From an uncultured bacterium (lineage in GTDB: Bacteria; Verrucomicrobiota; Verrucomicrobiia; CAIQCK01), in assembly GCA_903870275.1 (NCBI GenBank), contig CAIQCK010000073.1, forward strand, positions 62,001 to 126,000: a stretch of DNA of 64,000 nt. The letters are read 5' to 3'. Every line of letters begins with the position of its first letter. Within the stretch, counting starts at the first letter, position 1. The translations under genes and the position numbers were made by a program. This document shows, one piece after another, positions 1 through 7,767 of this stretch. The notes under the pieces were generated by a model that saw nothing but the letters and a program-made list of their open reading frames with translations, ran no database searches and had not been told where the DNA came from.

Positions 1-232
1 TCATTGAAGCGGAGGTCAGCGTTCCGTGCGAGGCCATGCAAACCAAGGAGCGGGACCCCGAGGCGGCTCGGAAGTTTACCCAGACCCAAGCCGTTCATCA
101 TCACCACAGCCACGCGTAAATCCAGATGCCAAGCCGGCCGATACTGGCGGCAAACTCCAGCCGCTCCTACTCGTATAGCACCTGCCAACCAAGTGCCGCA
201 CAGTGTTTGGCGGTTTCCACCGCAGGGCGTGC
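1..232. other. left edge, no confident gene
   Basis: No recognisable product lies between the window edge and the acsV stop. One minus-strand frame is open from about position 229 to the edge (at least 75 codons, with an in-frame ATG-ATG near 91), but its translation matches no family I recognise. It may be the start of the next operon gene or a chance frame in GC-rich DNA. I see no clear ribosome binding site or terminator here. Confidence 0.3.
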
Positions 233-2137
233 TCACGGATTCAGCCGGCTTCGCACGGAGGGGAAGCGTGTCAATTCGGTATGAGGGAGAAAAAGGGCGC
301 CGGTGTATTGTTCCAAGTAGGCGGGATCGGTGTTCAATTCCAGATAGGTCATGCGGCGGGCAAGATCGAGCTGGCGCTGGCGAAAGTCCTGGGAAACGAC
401 CACCATGTAGGAACCCATGAGAGACGAATTGCCGATGTAATGAAATTTTTCGCGTGGCAGGTCGGGAATCAGGCCAATGACGGTCGCATTCTCCAGGTTT
501 AGATAACGTCCAAAACCGCCGGCGATATAAATTTGGTGCAGATCTTCGAAACGCATATCCACCTGCTTGAGCATCAACGCCACCGCCGAATAGATGGAGG
601 CTTTTGTTCGGATGATGTTCTCAATGTCCGTTTCCGTGACGAGCAACGGTTTTCCCGTGGCGCTTTCCTCAGCTTGCGCAAGGGCATAGGTGGCACGCCT
701 TCCTTCCACTCGGATTGCCGGACAGGAACGAACGCGATCAAACTTGCCCGCAGCATCGATCCAACCGGTCAGGAACAGACTCGCCACCAAGTCAATCATG
801 CCGGAACCGCAAATGCCACGGGGGCGGACGTTGCCTATGGTGGAACAGCGGGCCAGTCCTGTCGCAGGGTCTATGCTGGCCTTCTCAATGGCGCCGGTGG
901 AGGCGCGCATGCCGCATTCAATGCCGCCGCCTTCAAAGGCCGGGCCGGCGGAACAGGCGCAGGCCATCAGGAAGCTGTTGTTGCCCAGCACGATTTCGCC
1001 ATTGGTGCCAATATCAATGAACAGGCTGACGTCCTCCGTCGGCATGGCCAGATCGGTGCAGAGGATCCCCGCCGTGATATCTCCACCCACGTAGCTGCCG
1101 ACGCATGGGGAAAAATGGATCCAAGCCTGCTTGTTGATATCAATGCCGATCTCCGAATTCCGCAAATAGGGCACTTGAAGTAACGTGGGTGTATAGGGCG
1201 CCAAACGGAGGTATTCCGGATTGATACCCAGCAGGAGATGGGTCATGACCGTGTTGCCGCTGATGGCTGCATTGGAGATTTCCTGCGGGGCCACGCCGTG
1301 GCTTTTGGCCACCTCGCGGATCAGCCGGTTGACGGTGCCTAGGACACGCGTTCGCAGTTCCTCCAGGCGTTCCGGTGTGCGGGCATAGTTGATGCGGCTG
1401 ATCACATCCAGACCGCAGGCAACCTGGTCGTTATAGGCGCTCCGGGCGGCGACAATCCGGGCGACCGCCAAGTCAATCAACTGCACGGCAATCGTTGTAG
1501 TGCCAACATCTATTGCAATGGCAAAGTGGCGGAGGGTGGTATCACCGGCCTCGATGTCAATGATATGCAGACGGCCCGAATCGCGCACCAGGGTGGCGGT
1601 CACCTGGCCCTCGGCGGTGCGCAATGTGTCTCCAATCTCGCGGATGCTTGAGAGGGAGAATTCGACCGGCTGCGTGCCCCAATCATGCTGGATGGCGCGT
1701 GTAAGGCGGTCGAGGTCGGACAACCCGCTTTCCAGCCGGGGCGGCTCGGCTTTGACCAGCCACTTTACGGCCAAGGGATCGAATTCCCATTGTTTGGGCA
1801 GCAACTCCTGCCGGACCAAGTGAGCCTCATTTTCGGAGGCGAACTGGCCGCCTTCCGTTCCCTCCTGCTCAGGCACTTCCACCACCAGGTTTTCCCGCAG
1901 GACCCGCGTGGCGCACGCCAGGACATAGCCTTCCGCAACCGCTGCATGAGGCAGCGTGCCAAGACTCCGCGAATCCACCTCGCCACCAGTCACGCGGACC
2001 ATGCATTTGCCGCAGGTTCCCTCGCCGCCACAGGGTGATTCGATATTCACTCCAGCCTGCCGGGCCGCATCCAGCAACCCGGTCTGCGGCAGCACTTGGG
2101 CTGTCTTACCGGAGGGACGAAATTCAACGGTGGGCAT
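233..2137 (-). CDS. acsV: AcsV/RACo-type corrinoid protein reductive activator
   Basis: ATP-dependent reductive activator that rescues the inactive Co(II) state of the corrinoid iron-sulfur protein (AcsCD). The 634-residue protein has an N-terminal plant-type 2Fe-2S domain (C36, C42, C45, then C75) followed by a DUF4445/ASKHA actin-like ATPase region with the AIDVGTTTIAVQ phosphate loop near residue 200. It ends in the usual FLPHTELTRFPSV tail, so it looks complete. The open frame extends 59 codons upstream, but only the ATG at 2137 starts a sensible 2Fe-2S domain and it follows the previous stop by 7 nt. It is the last gene of the CODH/ACS operon, which fits a maintenance role for the corrinoid subunit. 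Family assignment is secure; the specific partner is inferred from context. Confidence 0.92.
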   Translation of the reverse strand: MPTVEFRPSGKTAQVLPQTGLLDAARQAGVNIESPCGGEGTCGKCMVRVTGGEVDSRSLGTLPHAAVAEGYVLACATRVLRENLVVEVPEQEGTEGGQFASENEAHLVRQELLPKQWEFDPLAVKWLVKAEPPRLESGLSDLDRLTRAIQHDWGTQPVEFSLSSIREIGDTLRTAEGQVTATLVRDSGRLHIIDIEAGDTTLRHFAIAIDVGTTTIAVQLIDLAVARIVAARSAYNDQVACGLDVISRINYARTPERLEELRTRVLGTVNRLIREVAKSHGVAPQEISNAAISGNTVMTHLLLGINPEYLRLAPYTPTLLQVPYLRNSEIGIDINKQAWIHFSPCVGSYVGGDITAGILCTDLAMPTEDVSLFIDIGTNGEIVLGNNSFLMACACSAGPAFEGGGIECGMRASTGAIEKASIDPATGLARCSTIGNVRPRGICGSGMIDLVASLFLTGWIDAAGKFDRVRSCPAIRVEGRRATYALAQAEESATGKPLLVTETDIENIIRTKASIYSAVALMLKQVDMRFEDLHQIYIAGGFGRYLNLENATVIGLIPDLPREKFHYIGNSSLMGSYMVVVSQDFRQRQLDLARRMTYLELNTDPAYLEQYTGALFLPHTELTRFPSVRSRLNP

Positions 2138-2144
2138 ATGGAAA

Positions 2145-3053
2145 TCAGGAGGCGCGCCGTTGTTGCGCGGCCACGGCAGCCAGCGCCTGGGCGCTGCGCT
2201 CCAGCCTGCAGTCGGCGCAGAGGTTTTTCGCGAGGAAGAAGGAAGATGCTGCAATCTTCTGATTGTGAATGGCGCCCGCAACCCCGGCAGGGACGCGTTC
2301 CACCGCATCCCCATCTTCTTTTATCAAGTCAGGGTCGGAGTGGAATCCGTCCCTGTCTGGTTCCTGGAGAGATAGCCGCGAGCGGATCAAAGCCAGAAGG
2401 GGCAGGGGTGCGATGGGTTTTCCGCACTTGGCACAACGTTCCATCTTCACCGAGTTGTTGAACGGCATGAGATTTAACGTGTCCGCGTCGGACCGGACCG
2501 CGATGGCGTCCGCGGGACATACGGCCACGCAGGCGCAACAGCCGAGACAGTCTTCCGAGCCGAGGGCGAATGGCGAGTCCACGCGCCGCTCCTTGCCGCG
2601 GCTGACAAAGCTGATGGCAGCGGCGCCCACCAATTCATGGCAGACGCGCACGCACAGCCCGCACAGGATGCACTTCTCGCCAGCCCGGTACAGGGTGGGG
2701 AACCTCGATTCGCTGACGCCAAGCCGTCTGGCCAGTTCGCGCACCGGCGGGCTGTCCGGGCAGCGCGCGAGGAGCAATTCCACTATGCCGCGGCGCAATT
2801 CGCTGATCTTGTCGGTGGCAGTCCGAACCACGAGGCCGGCCTGCACCGGGTAGGCGCACGACGCCACCATTCGCCGGCGTTTGCCCTGCTGGATTTCCAC
2901 GAGGCAAAGGCGGCAGGCGCCGTAGGGTTTGAGCAGCGGATGCGCACAGAGCGCCGGAATGAAGATCCCGTTCCGCCGGGCGACATCGAGAACATACTCG
3001 CCGTCCTGCGCGGGGAACGTCTGTCCGTCAATCTGGATTTCGGTGGCCGTCAT
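2145..3053 (-). CDS. short NuoG/HydA-N-like iron-sulfur subunit
   Basis: Electron-wire subunit of a soluble NADH dehydrogenase-like complex. Residues 1-75 form a 2Fe-2S ferredoxin domain (C36, C47, C50, C66) and residues about 125-180 two 4Fe-4S clusters (C128/131/134/138 and C169/172/175/179). The C-terminal hundred residues carry two extra CxxC pairs (MERCAKCGK and CADCRLE). No hydrogenase H-cluster or molybdopterin domain follows, so it corresponds only to the N-terminal part of NuoG, FdhA or [FeFe]-hydrogenase. Its ATG overlaps the nuoF stop (ATGA), which indicates translational coupling. With NuoE and NuoF it should exchange electrons between NAD(H) and a ferredoxin, here probably CooF. 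The electron acceptor is inferred. Confidence 0.82.
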   Translation of the reverse strand: MTATEIQIDGQTFPAQDGEYVLDVARRNGIFIPALCAHPLLKPYGACRLCLVEIQQGKRRRMVASCAYPVQAGLVVRTATDKISELRRGIVELLLARCPDSPPVRELARRLGVSESRFPTLYRAGEKCILCGLCVRVCHELVGAAAISFVSRGKERRVDSPFALGSEDCLGCCACVAVCPADAIAVRSDADTLNLMPFNNSVKMERCAKCGKPIAPLPLLALIRSRLSLQEPDRDGFHSDPDLIKEDGDAVERVPAGVAGAIHNQKIAASSFFLAKNLCADCRLERSAQALAAVAAQQRRAS

Positions 3054-5029
3054 ATCTTCTGGATGGCGTCCAACCGGCACGCGCTGAAACAGGCGCCGCA
3101 CTTGGTGCATTGCTGCTGATCAATGACATGCGGCATCTTCCGTTTGCCGGTGATGGCTCCGACGGCGCAATCCTTGAGGCAGCGCTGGCAGCCCTTGCAC
3201 CGCTGCGGGTCAATCTCGTAACGAAAGAGGTTGCGGCAGACGCCGGCGGGGCATTTTTTCAGCTCGACGTGCGCCCGGTATTCGTCCCTGAAGTAGAGGA
3301 GCGTGGAGAGGACCGGGTTGCAGGCGGAAGTGCCCAGGCCGCAGAGGGCGGTGTTTTGGATCAGGTGGCAAAGAAATTCCAAGTGTTCGAGATCGCGCGG
3401 CTGGCCTTGGCCCTGCGTAATGCGGTTGAGAATCGCCAGCATCTGGGACAACCCTTCGCGGCACGGGACGCACTTGCCGCAGGATTCCTCGGCGAGGAAA
3501 TGCGTGAAGTACCGCGCCACCTCGACCATGCAGGTGTCCTCATCCATCACGATCATGCCGCCGGAACCCATCATGGAACCCAGTTTGGTCAATTCGTCAA
3601 AGTCCACCGGGCAATCGAGATGCGCGGCGGGAATGCAGCCGCCGGAAGGACCGCCGGTCTGGACCGCCTTGAACTGGCGGCCCTCTTGCACGCCGCCGCC
3701 GATGTCGAAAATGATCTCGCGCAGGCTCATGCCCATGGGCACTTCGACGAGGCCGGTGTTGTTCACTTTGCCGACGAGGGAAAACACCTTGGTGCCCTTG
3801 CTGCCGGCGGTGCCAATGGCAGCGTACCAAGCAGCGCCCTGGTGGATGATGCGCGGGACGTTCGCCCAGGTTTCCACATTGTTCAGCGTGGTCGGCATAC
3901 CCCACAGGCCGCTCTCCACCGTGCGAATGTATTTCATGCGCGGTTCGCCGGGCCGGCCTTCGAGGGACGCGGTGAGCGCCGTGGACTCGCCGCACACGAA
4001 CGCGCCGCCGCCGCGGTTGATCCGGATCGAAAAACTGAAATCCGAACCAAAGATGTCGCGGCCCAGAAAACCGTATTGTTTCGCCTGCGCGATGGCCGTC
4101 TGGAGCCGTTCCACCGCGAGCGGATACTCGTTGCGGACGTAGATGTAACCCTCAGAAGCACCGATGGCGAAGGCGCCGATGATCATGCCTTCGAGGACGC
4201 TGTGCGGATCGCCTTCCAGGATGCTGCGGTCCATGAACGCGCCGGGATCGCCTTCGTCGCCGTTGCAGATCACGTAGCGCCGGTCGCCGCGGGCCTGGCG
4301 GCAGGCGGCCCATTTTTTGCCGGTGGGAAAGCCCGCGCCGCCCCGGCCGCGCAGACCGGAATTCTCGATCTCGGCGATGATGGCCTCCGGCGTCATTTGG
4401 CGCAGCGCCTTCCCGAGCGCGCGGTAGCCGCCGGCGGCGATGTAGTCGCGAATGTCCGTGGCGTCCAAGACGCCGTTATGGCTGAGCACGATCCGCCGCT
4501 GCTTTTGGTAAAACGGGATGTCCTCGGCGCGGGTCGCGCGTTTGCGGGTGACCGGATTCCGGTAGAGCAGCCGTTCAATCACTTTGCCCTCGAGAGCAGA
4601 CTGGGCGACGATTTCCGGCGCATCCTCCTTTTTGACGTTGGTGTAGAAAAAATTATGCGGCTGCACGACCACAATGGGGCCGTATTCACAGAATCCGTGG
4701 CAGCCGGTGCATTTGCTCACCACCCGCAGCGTGCCGGGCACCGGAGCGCGGCCGTTCTTGGCCGCAGACACGCTCGTATGTTGGGAGTCGCCAGTATGTG
4801 CCAAAGTCTTCACACTCTTTACGTCCCTACGCCCGGGGACGGGCGCACTCCGGAGTTTCGCCACCTCCTGCCGGAGCGCTTGAAAAACGTCGATGGCGCC
4901 CTTGGCCACGCAACCGGTGCCGCAACAAGTCGCGATGGTGGCATTCGCCAACTTCCTGTTTTTCAGGAGCGTCTGTTGAAGCGCCTCCAGTGCTTCCAAG
5001 TTCCTGACCGTTGCGGGTGCCGGTTCCAT
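3050..5029 (-). CDS. nuoF: NuoF-like NADH-binding subunit with extra ferredoxin domains
   Basis: NADH/FMN-binding subunit of a HymB/HndC-type complex, 659 residues. An N-terminal thioredoxin-like 2Fe-2S domain (C36, C40, C110, C114) precedes the NuoF core with the Gly-rich FMN loop (GLRGRGGAGFPTGKKW) and the NADH site (NGDEGDPGAFMDRS). Then come an SLBB segment, the 4Fe-4S motif ESCGKCVPCREG with its distal Cys in CGLGTSACNP, and a C-terminal 2x[4Fe-4S] ferredoxin (CKGCQRC, CTKCGAC). The overall architecture is that of bifurcating or NAD-linked hydrogenase and formate dehydrogenase modules. It is odd in having an extra ~40-residue low-complexity stretch at residues 59-99, splitting the 2Fe-2S domain. 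It lies 1 nt after nuoE and overlaps the next gene by 4 nt. Confidence 0.92.
   Translation of the reverse strand: MEPAPATVRNLEALEALQQTLLKNRKLANATIATCCGTGCVAKGAIDVFQALRQEVAKLRSAPVPGRRDVKSVKTLAHTGDSQHTSVSAAKNGRAPVPGTLRVVSKCTGCHGFCEYGPIVVVQPHNFFYTNVKKEDAPEIVAQSALEGKVIERLLYRNPVTRKRATRAEDIPFYQKQRRIVLSHNGVLDATDIRDYIAAGGYRALGKALRQMTPEAIIAEIENSGLRGRGGAGFPTGKKWAACRQARGDRRYVICNGDEGDPGAFMDRSILEGDPHSVLEGMIIGAFAIGASEGYIYVRNEYPLAVERLQTAIAQAKQYGFLGRDIFGSDFSFSIRINRGGGAFVCGESTALTASLEGRPGEPRMKYIRTVESGLWGMPTTLNNVETWANVPRIIHQGAAWYAAIGTAGSKGTKVFSLVGKVNNTGLVEVPMGMSLREIIFDIGGGVQEGRQFKAVQTGGPSGGCIPAAHLDCPVDFDELTKLGSMMGSGGMIVMDEDTCMVEVARYFTHFLAEESCGKCVPCREGLSQMLAILNRITQGQGQPRDLEHLEFLCHLIQNTALCGLGTSACNPVLSTLLYFRDEYRAHVELKKCPAGVCRNLFRYEIDPQRCKGCQRCLKDCAVGAITGKRKMPHVIDQQQCTKCGACFSACRLDAIQKI
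4733..4854. repeat. hairpin-flanked in-frame insert in nuoF
   Basis: About 120 nt encoding roughly residues 59-99 of NuoF that have no counterpart in the 2Fe-2S domain of the family. The ends carry perfect small hairpins (GCGGCC-6 nt-GGCCGC at 4748-4765 and CGCCCG-GGGA-CGGGCG at 4830-4845). The peptide begins and ends with an APVPG motif. Its length keeps the reading frame. It resembles an inserted intergenic repeat element. Confidence 0.5.
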
Positions 5030-5030
5030 G

Positions 5031-5495
5031 TTACTTGTAGGCTTTAAGGATGTCCGCCACCTTGCCTGGCTTGGCCTTGGCGTAGTACGTGCCGTTGACC
5101 ACGAGGACCGGTGCCAACGCGCAGGCGCCCACGCAATTGACGGTCTCCAGCGAGAACCGCATATCCTGGGTGGTTTCGCCGGTCGGGAGTTTCAACTGTC
5201 CGCGGATCGCCTCGACCAGTTTGACCGCGCCTTTCAGGTGACAGACTGTGCCCGTGCAGACAGAGATCAGATGGCGTCCACGCGGTTGCAGGCTGAACGA
5301 TTTGTAAAAAGTGGCGACGTTGTAAACGCGGCTCAGGGGAACACCCAATCGCCGCGACAACTCCTTCAACTGGGGCTGCGGCAGGTAACCGTATTCCCGC
5401 TGAATGTCCTGCAGGATGGGAATGAGAAAACCAACGCCGCCGCCGTAACGCTGGATGGCGTTGGCGACGGATGACGGTTGGGCGGAGGCGATCAT
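5031..5495 (-). CDS. nuoE: NuoE-like 2Fe-2S thioredoxin-fold subunit
   Basis: Small 24-kDa-type subunit that passes electrons between the NuoF flavin and other centres. The 154-residue protein has the helical N-terminal segment (IPILQDIQREYGYLP) and the four cluster ligands C80, C85, C121 and C125 (CTGTVC and CVGAC). The ATG at 5495 is chosen because it overlaps the previous stop (ATGA). An upstream in-frame alternative would add 12 residues unlike the family. It is followed 1 nt later by nuoF, as in HymAB/NuoEF pairs. Confidence 0.93.
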   Translation of the reverse strand: MIASAQPSSVANAIQRYGGGVGFLIPILQDIQREYGYLPQPQLKELSRRLGVPLSRVYNVATFYKSFSLQPRGRHLISVCTGTVCHLKGAVKLVEAIRGQLKLPTGETTQDMRFSLETVNCVGACALAPVLVVNGTYYAKAKPGKVADILKAYK

Positions 5496-6409
5496 GGTTT
5501 CTTCAACCGGCTGGCGGTTTCGCGGGCGCAAGCCTTCGTCTTATCCGCCGTCAATTCGTCAAGGTTCACCAGCACCAGCGCGTCGGTCGGGCAATTTTCC
5601 ACGCAAGCGGGCTGTCGTCCCTCGCGTGTCCGGCAAAGGCATTGGTCGCATTTCTGGACCACGCGCTGGCCGGCGTCCAGCGTCAAAACGCCAAACGGAC
5701 AGGCCAGCACGCAACTCTTGCACCCGATGCACCGGGCCACGACGGCAAAAATCGGGCTGTTTGGATTGGACCTTTGCAAAGCGCCGGTCGGGCAGACCAG
5801 CAGGCACGGGGCATCCGCGCATTGCATGCAATGCAGCGGCACTGAATAACCGCCCGCCGCCTCCACGGAAAGCCGCGCAGCGGAAAGAAGCTCCGGACGC
5901 AACGGCGCGTCGGCCGAAAGACCGAGATTTGAATAGGCGCACGCCACGATGCAGCTAAGGCAGGCATAGCACAGTTCCGGTTGGGCGCGGACGACCACCA
6001 CCGGCGCGGCTGGCATCCCGGACCGGGACGGCGTGACCAATCGGGAGTGGAGCGCCAACTCGGCGGCTCTTCGCATTTCGTGCGTTGAAAAAGGAATGGC
6101 TAGGCAGTCGAATGCGCCGTCTTTGATCGCCTGGACCGCCGTGGTCATGGAAGGTTCGCGGGTGATGGCCACGACCGGCGTGCCCGGCGCGTTTTTCCGG
6201 AGGTGGCGAAGCAGGTCCAAGCCCGCGGCGTCGGGCAGATCCAAGTCCAGCACCACCAGATCGAATGGCTTCGCCCGGATTTTGGCCAGGCCATCCTTTC
6301 CGTTAAACGCCGTTTCCACTACCCAGCCTTTTGCGGACAACATGTCGTCGCAATTCCGGCAAACTGCCGGCTCGTCGTCCACCACCAGGACTTTGATTTC
6401 AGGGGACAT
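5492..6409 (-). CDS. response-regulator receiver fused to CooF-type polyferredoxin
   Basis: A 305-residue fusion. Residues 5-120 are a CheY-like receiver domain with the acidic pair D11/D12, phospho-acceptor Asp D55 (VVLDLDLPD) and the Thr in VVAIT. The invariant Lys of the KPF motif is Ile (AIPFS, residue 105). After a linker, residues 140-285 are a CooF/DmsB-type four-cluster ferredoxin (C147/150/153/157, C194/197/202/206, C227/230/233/237, then CDQC, C269 and C273). CooF carries electrons to or from CODH, so this is probably the conduit between CooS and the NuoEFG-like module encoded next. The receiver domain implies phosphorylation- or docking-based control of that wire, though the lost Lys means canonical switching may be impaired. 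No histidine kinase is encoded nearby. The stop overlaps the nuoE start. Confidence 0.88.
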   Translation of the reverse strand: MSPEIKVLVVDDEPAVCRNCDDMLSAKGWVVETAFNGKDGLAKIRAKPFDLVVLDLDLPDAAGLDLLRHLRKNAPGTPVVAITREPSMTTAVQAIKDGAFDCLAIPFSTHEMRRAAELALHSRLVTPSRSGMPAAPVVVVRAQPELCYACLSCIVACAYSNLGLSADAPLRPELLSAARLSVEAAGGYSVPLHCMQCADAPCLLVCPTGALQRSNPNSPIFAVVARCIGCKSCVLACPFGVLTLDAGQRVVQKCDQCLCRTREGRQPACVENCPTDALVLVNLDELTADKTKACARETASRLKKP

Positions 6410-6415
6410 GGCGCA

Positions 6416-7765
6416 TCATCTTAATTCGGGATTCAACCGGCTTTTCACAAAACTTTCAAGGTCAGCGGCCTCCTGCGGGCCGACCATCACCTTCCAGCCG
6501 GGCAGGTTTTCTTCAAGCTCGCCGCTGATTTGGGCCACGTATCCGGGAATGACCAGATCGCGCCGCGTGACTTGCCGATCAAAACCGATTTCTTTGATGA
6601 ACTTGGCAATCCTGGCGCCGGAGAACTTGCCGGCCGCCCAAGCTGTGAGCACGCTCATGCCTTCGCAGTCCGGGACGACGAGCCACGCGCTTACGCCGCA
6701 GTTCTCAATTTCACCCGAAACGATGAAGTAGGTCAGCGAGAAATTCGTGGTCACGAAGACGGGGGAATCGGGTTTCGGATCACCAATCGGATAGACCTTG
6801 GGCTCGACCTGGATCGGTTTCTGCGGGTCGGTGTAAATATTGAGTCGCAGGGTCATGAGCGAGGCCATCTGGGCTGTCTCATAGCGCGGCAGCACGCAAA
6901 CCCCGCCGTATTTGGCGATTTCGTTGGTCGCTTCGATGGTGTCATCCAGGAGGTTGCCGGTTTCCACGAAACGCAGCGTCGGATACCCGAGCGCCTTGAA
7001 ATCATCCTTGAGGGCGGCGCGCCGGGCAATCGTGTTGGTCTGGAATTGTTCGGCCAGTGAACTGCTTGAAAACTGCAACAACAGGTTGTTAAAGCCTTGG
7101 GCTTTGATGGAGGCAGTCAACGCCACCAGTTGGTTGAGGTCCGGTGCTGTCAAACAGAGCGCGTGATCGTTCTCCTTGGCGACACGCCAGAGGTGGGCGG
7201 CGGCCTCCGGTGAAGGCGCGCAGAGGACACTGCGGCTCCCTTTGACAGCGACGGCCGCGGAGGCAATCGCGCCGGCATCCGGGCTGCGCAACACCAGCGG
7301 CCGTTTGGTCCGGTTCCAGGCTTTGGCGGCCAGCTCGATGAAGGCTTTCGAGTCGGTGTCCTTCTGAGTGACCGCCACCATGTCGAGCCGCAGTTTTTCG
7401 CCGACGCGTTCGAGCAGATAGTCGGCAGTCGTCTGGAGTGTTTCTTCGATGGCTTTGGGCGTGTCCGTATCGTTGATGTTCAGCGCGAGGGCGGTCTGAT
7501 TTACAAAAGTTTTTTCATGGCGGTATAAGACAACTTCACCGCCAAGCTTGAGTTTGCGGTCAGGTCCCAGCTCGATACATCTAACAGGAGGTTCGCTGGC
7601 AGCGCCCAGAACGCGTTTGGCTTCCTCGGACGCATAAGGGCATTGGGACAGCTCCGTTTTTTTGCCCGCCAGCTTCATGGCGAAGGCCAGACAGGTGTTG
7701 GAGCCGCACTCCTTGCAATTGGTGGCCGGCAGGAGTTTTTGAATTTGCAGACCGGTAAGAGCCAT
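6416..7765 (-). CDS. acsC: corrinoid iron-sulfur protein large subunit AcsC
   Basis: Large (gamma) subunit of the corrinoid iron-sulfur protein, which carries the methyl group between methyl-THF and the acetyl-CoA synthase A-cluster. The 449-residue length matches AcsC/CdhE. The N-terminus has the low-potential 4Fe-4S domain C18, C21, C26, C43 (CKECGSNTC and SQCPY). A TIM-barrel middle follows, and the C-terminal region from about residue 330 corresponds to the B12-binding domain. It starts 2 nt after the acsB-acsD fusion stop. Its partner small subunit is not a separate gene here but the C-terminal half of that fusion. Confidence 0.95.
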   Translation of the reverse strand: MALTGLQIQKLLPATNCKECGSNTCLAFAMKLAGKKTELSQCPYASEEAKRVLGAASEPPVRCIELGPDRKLKLGGEVVLYRHEKTFVNQTALALNINDTDTPKAIEETLQTTADYLLERVGEKLRLDMVAVTQKDTDSKAFIELAAKAWNRTKRPLVLRSPDAGAIASAAVAVKGSRSVLCAPSPEAAAHLWRVAKENDHALCLTAPDLNQLVALTASIKAQGFNNLLLQFSSSSLAEQFQTNTIARRAALKDDFKALGYPTLRFVETGNLLDDTIEATNEIAKYGGVCVLPRYETAQMASLMTLRLNIYTDPQKPIQVEPKVYPIGDPKPDSPVFVTTNFSLTYFIVSGEIENCGVSAWLVVPDCEGMSVLTAWAAGKFSGARIAKFIKEIGFDRQVTRRDLVIPGYVAQISGELEENLPGWKVMVGPQEAADLESFVKSRLNPELR

Positions 7766-7767
7766 GG

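Noticed and set aside
4..420. Plus-strand 138-codon frame at the left edge
   Set aside because: Most of it overlaps or is antisense to acsV, it has Arg/Pro-rich shadow composition and no recognisable domain.
3110..5047. 645-codon plus-strand frame opposite nuoF
   Set aside because: Antisense shadow of a clearly real NuoF gene; the length is due to GC-rich codon bias.
5492..6409. Fused receiver as a DNA-binding response regulator
   Set aside because: The C-terminal part is a sixteen-Cys polyferredoxin with no HTH.
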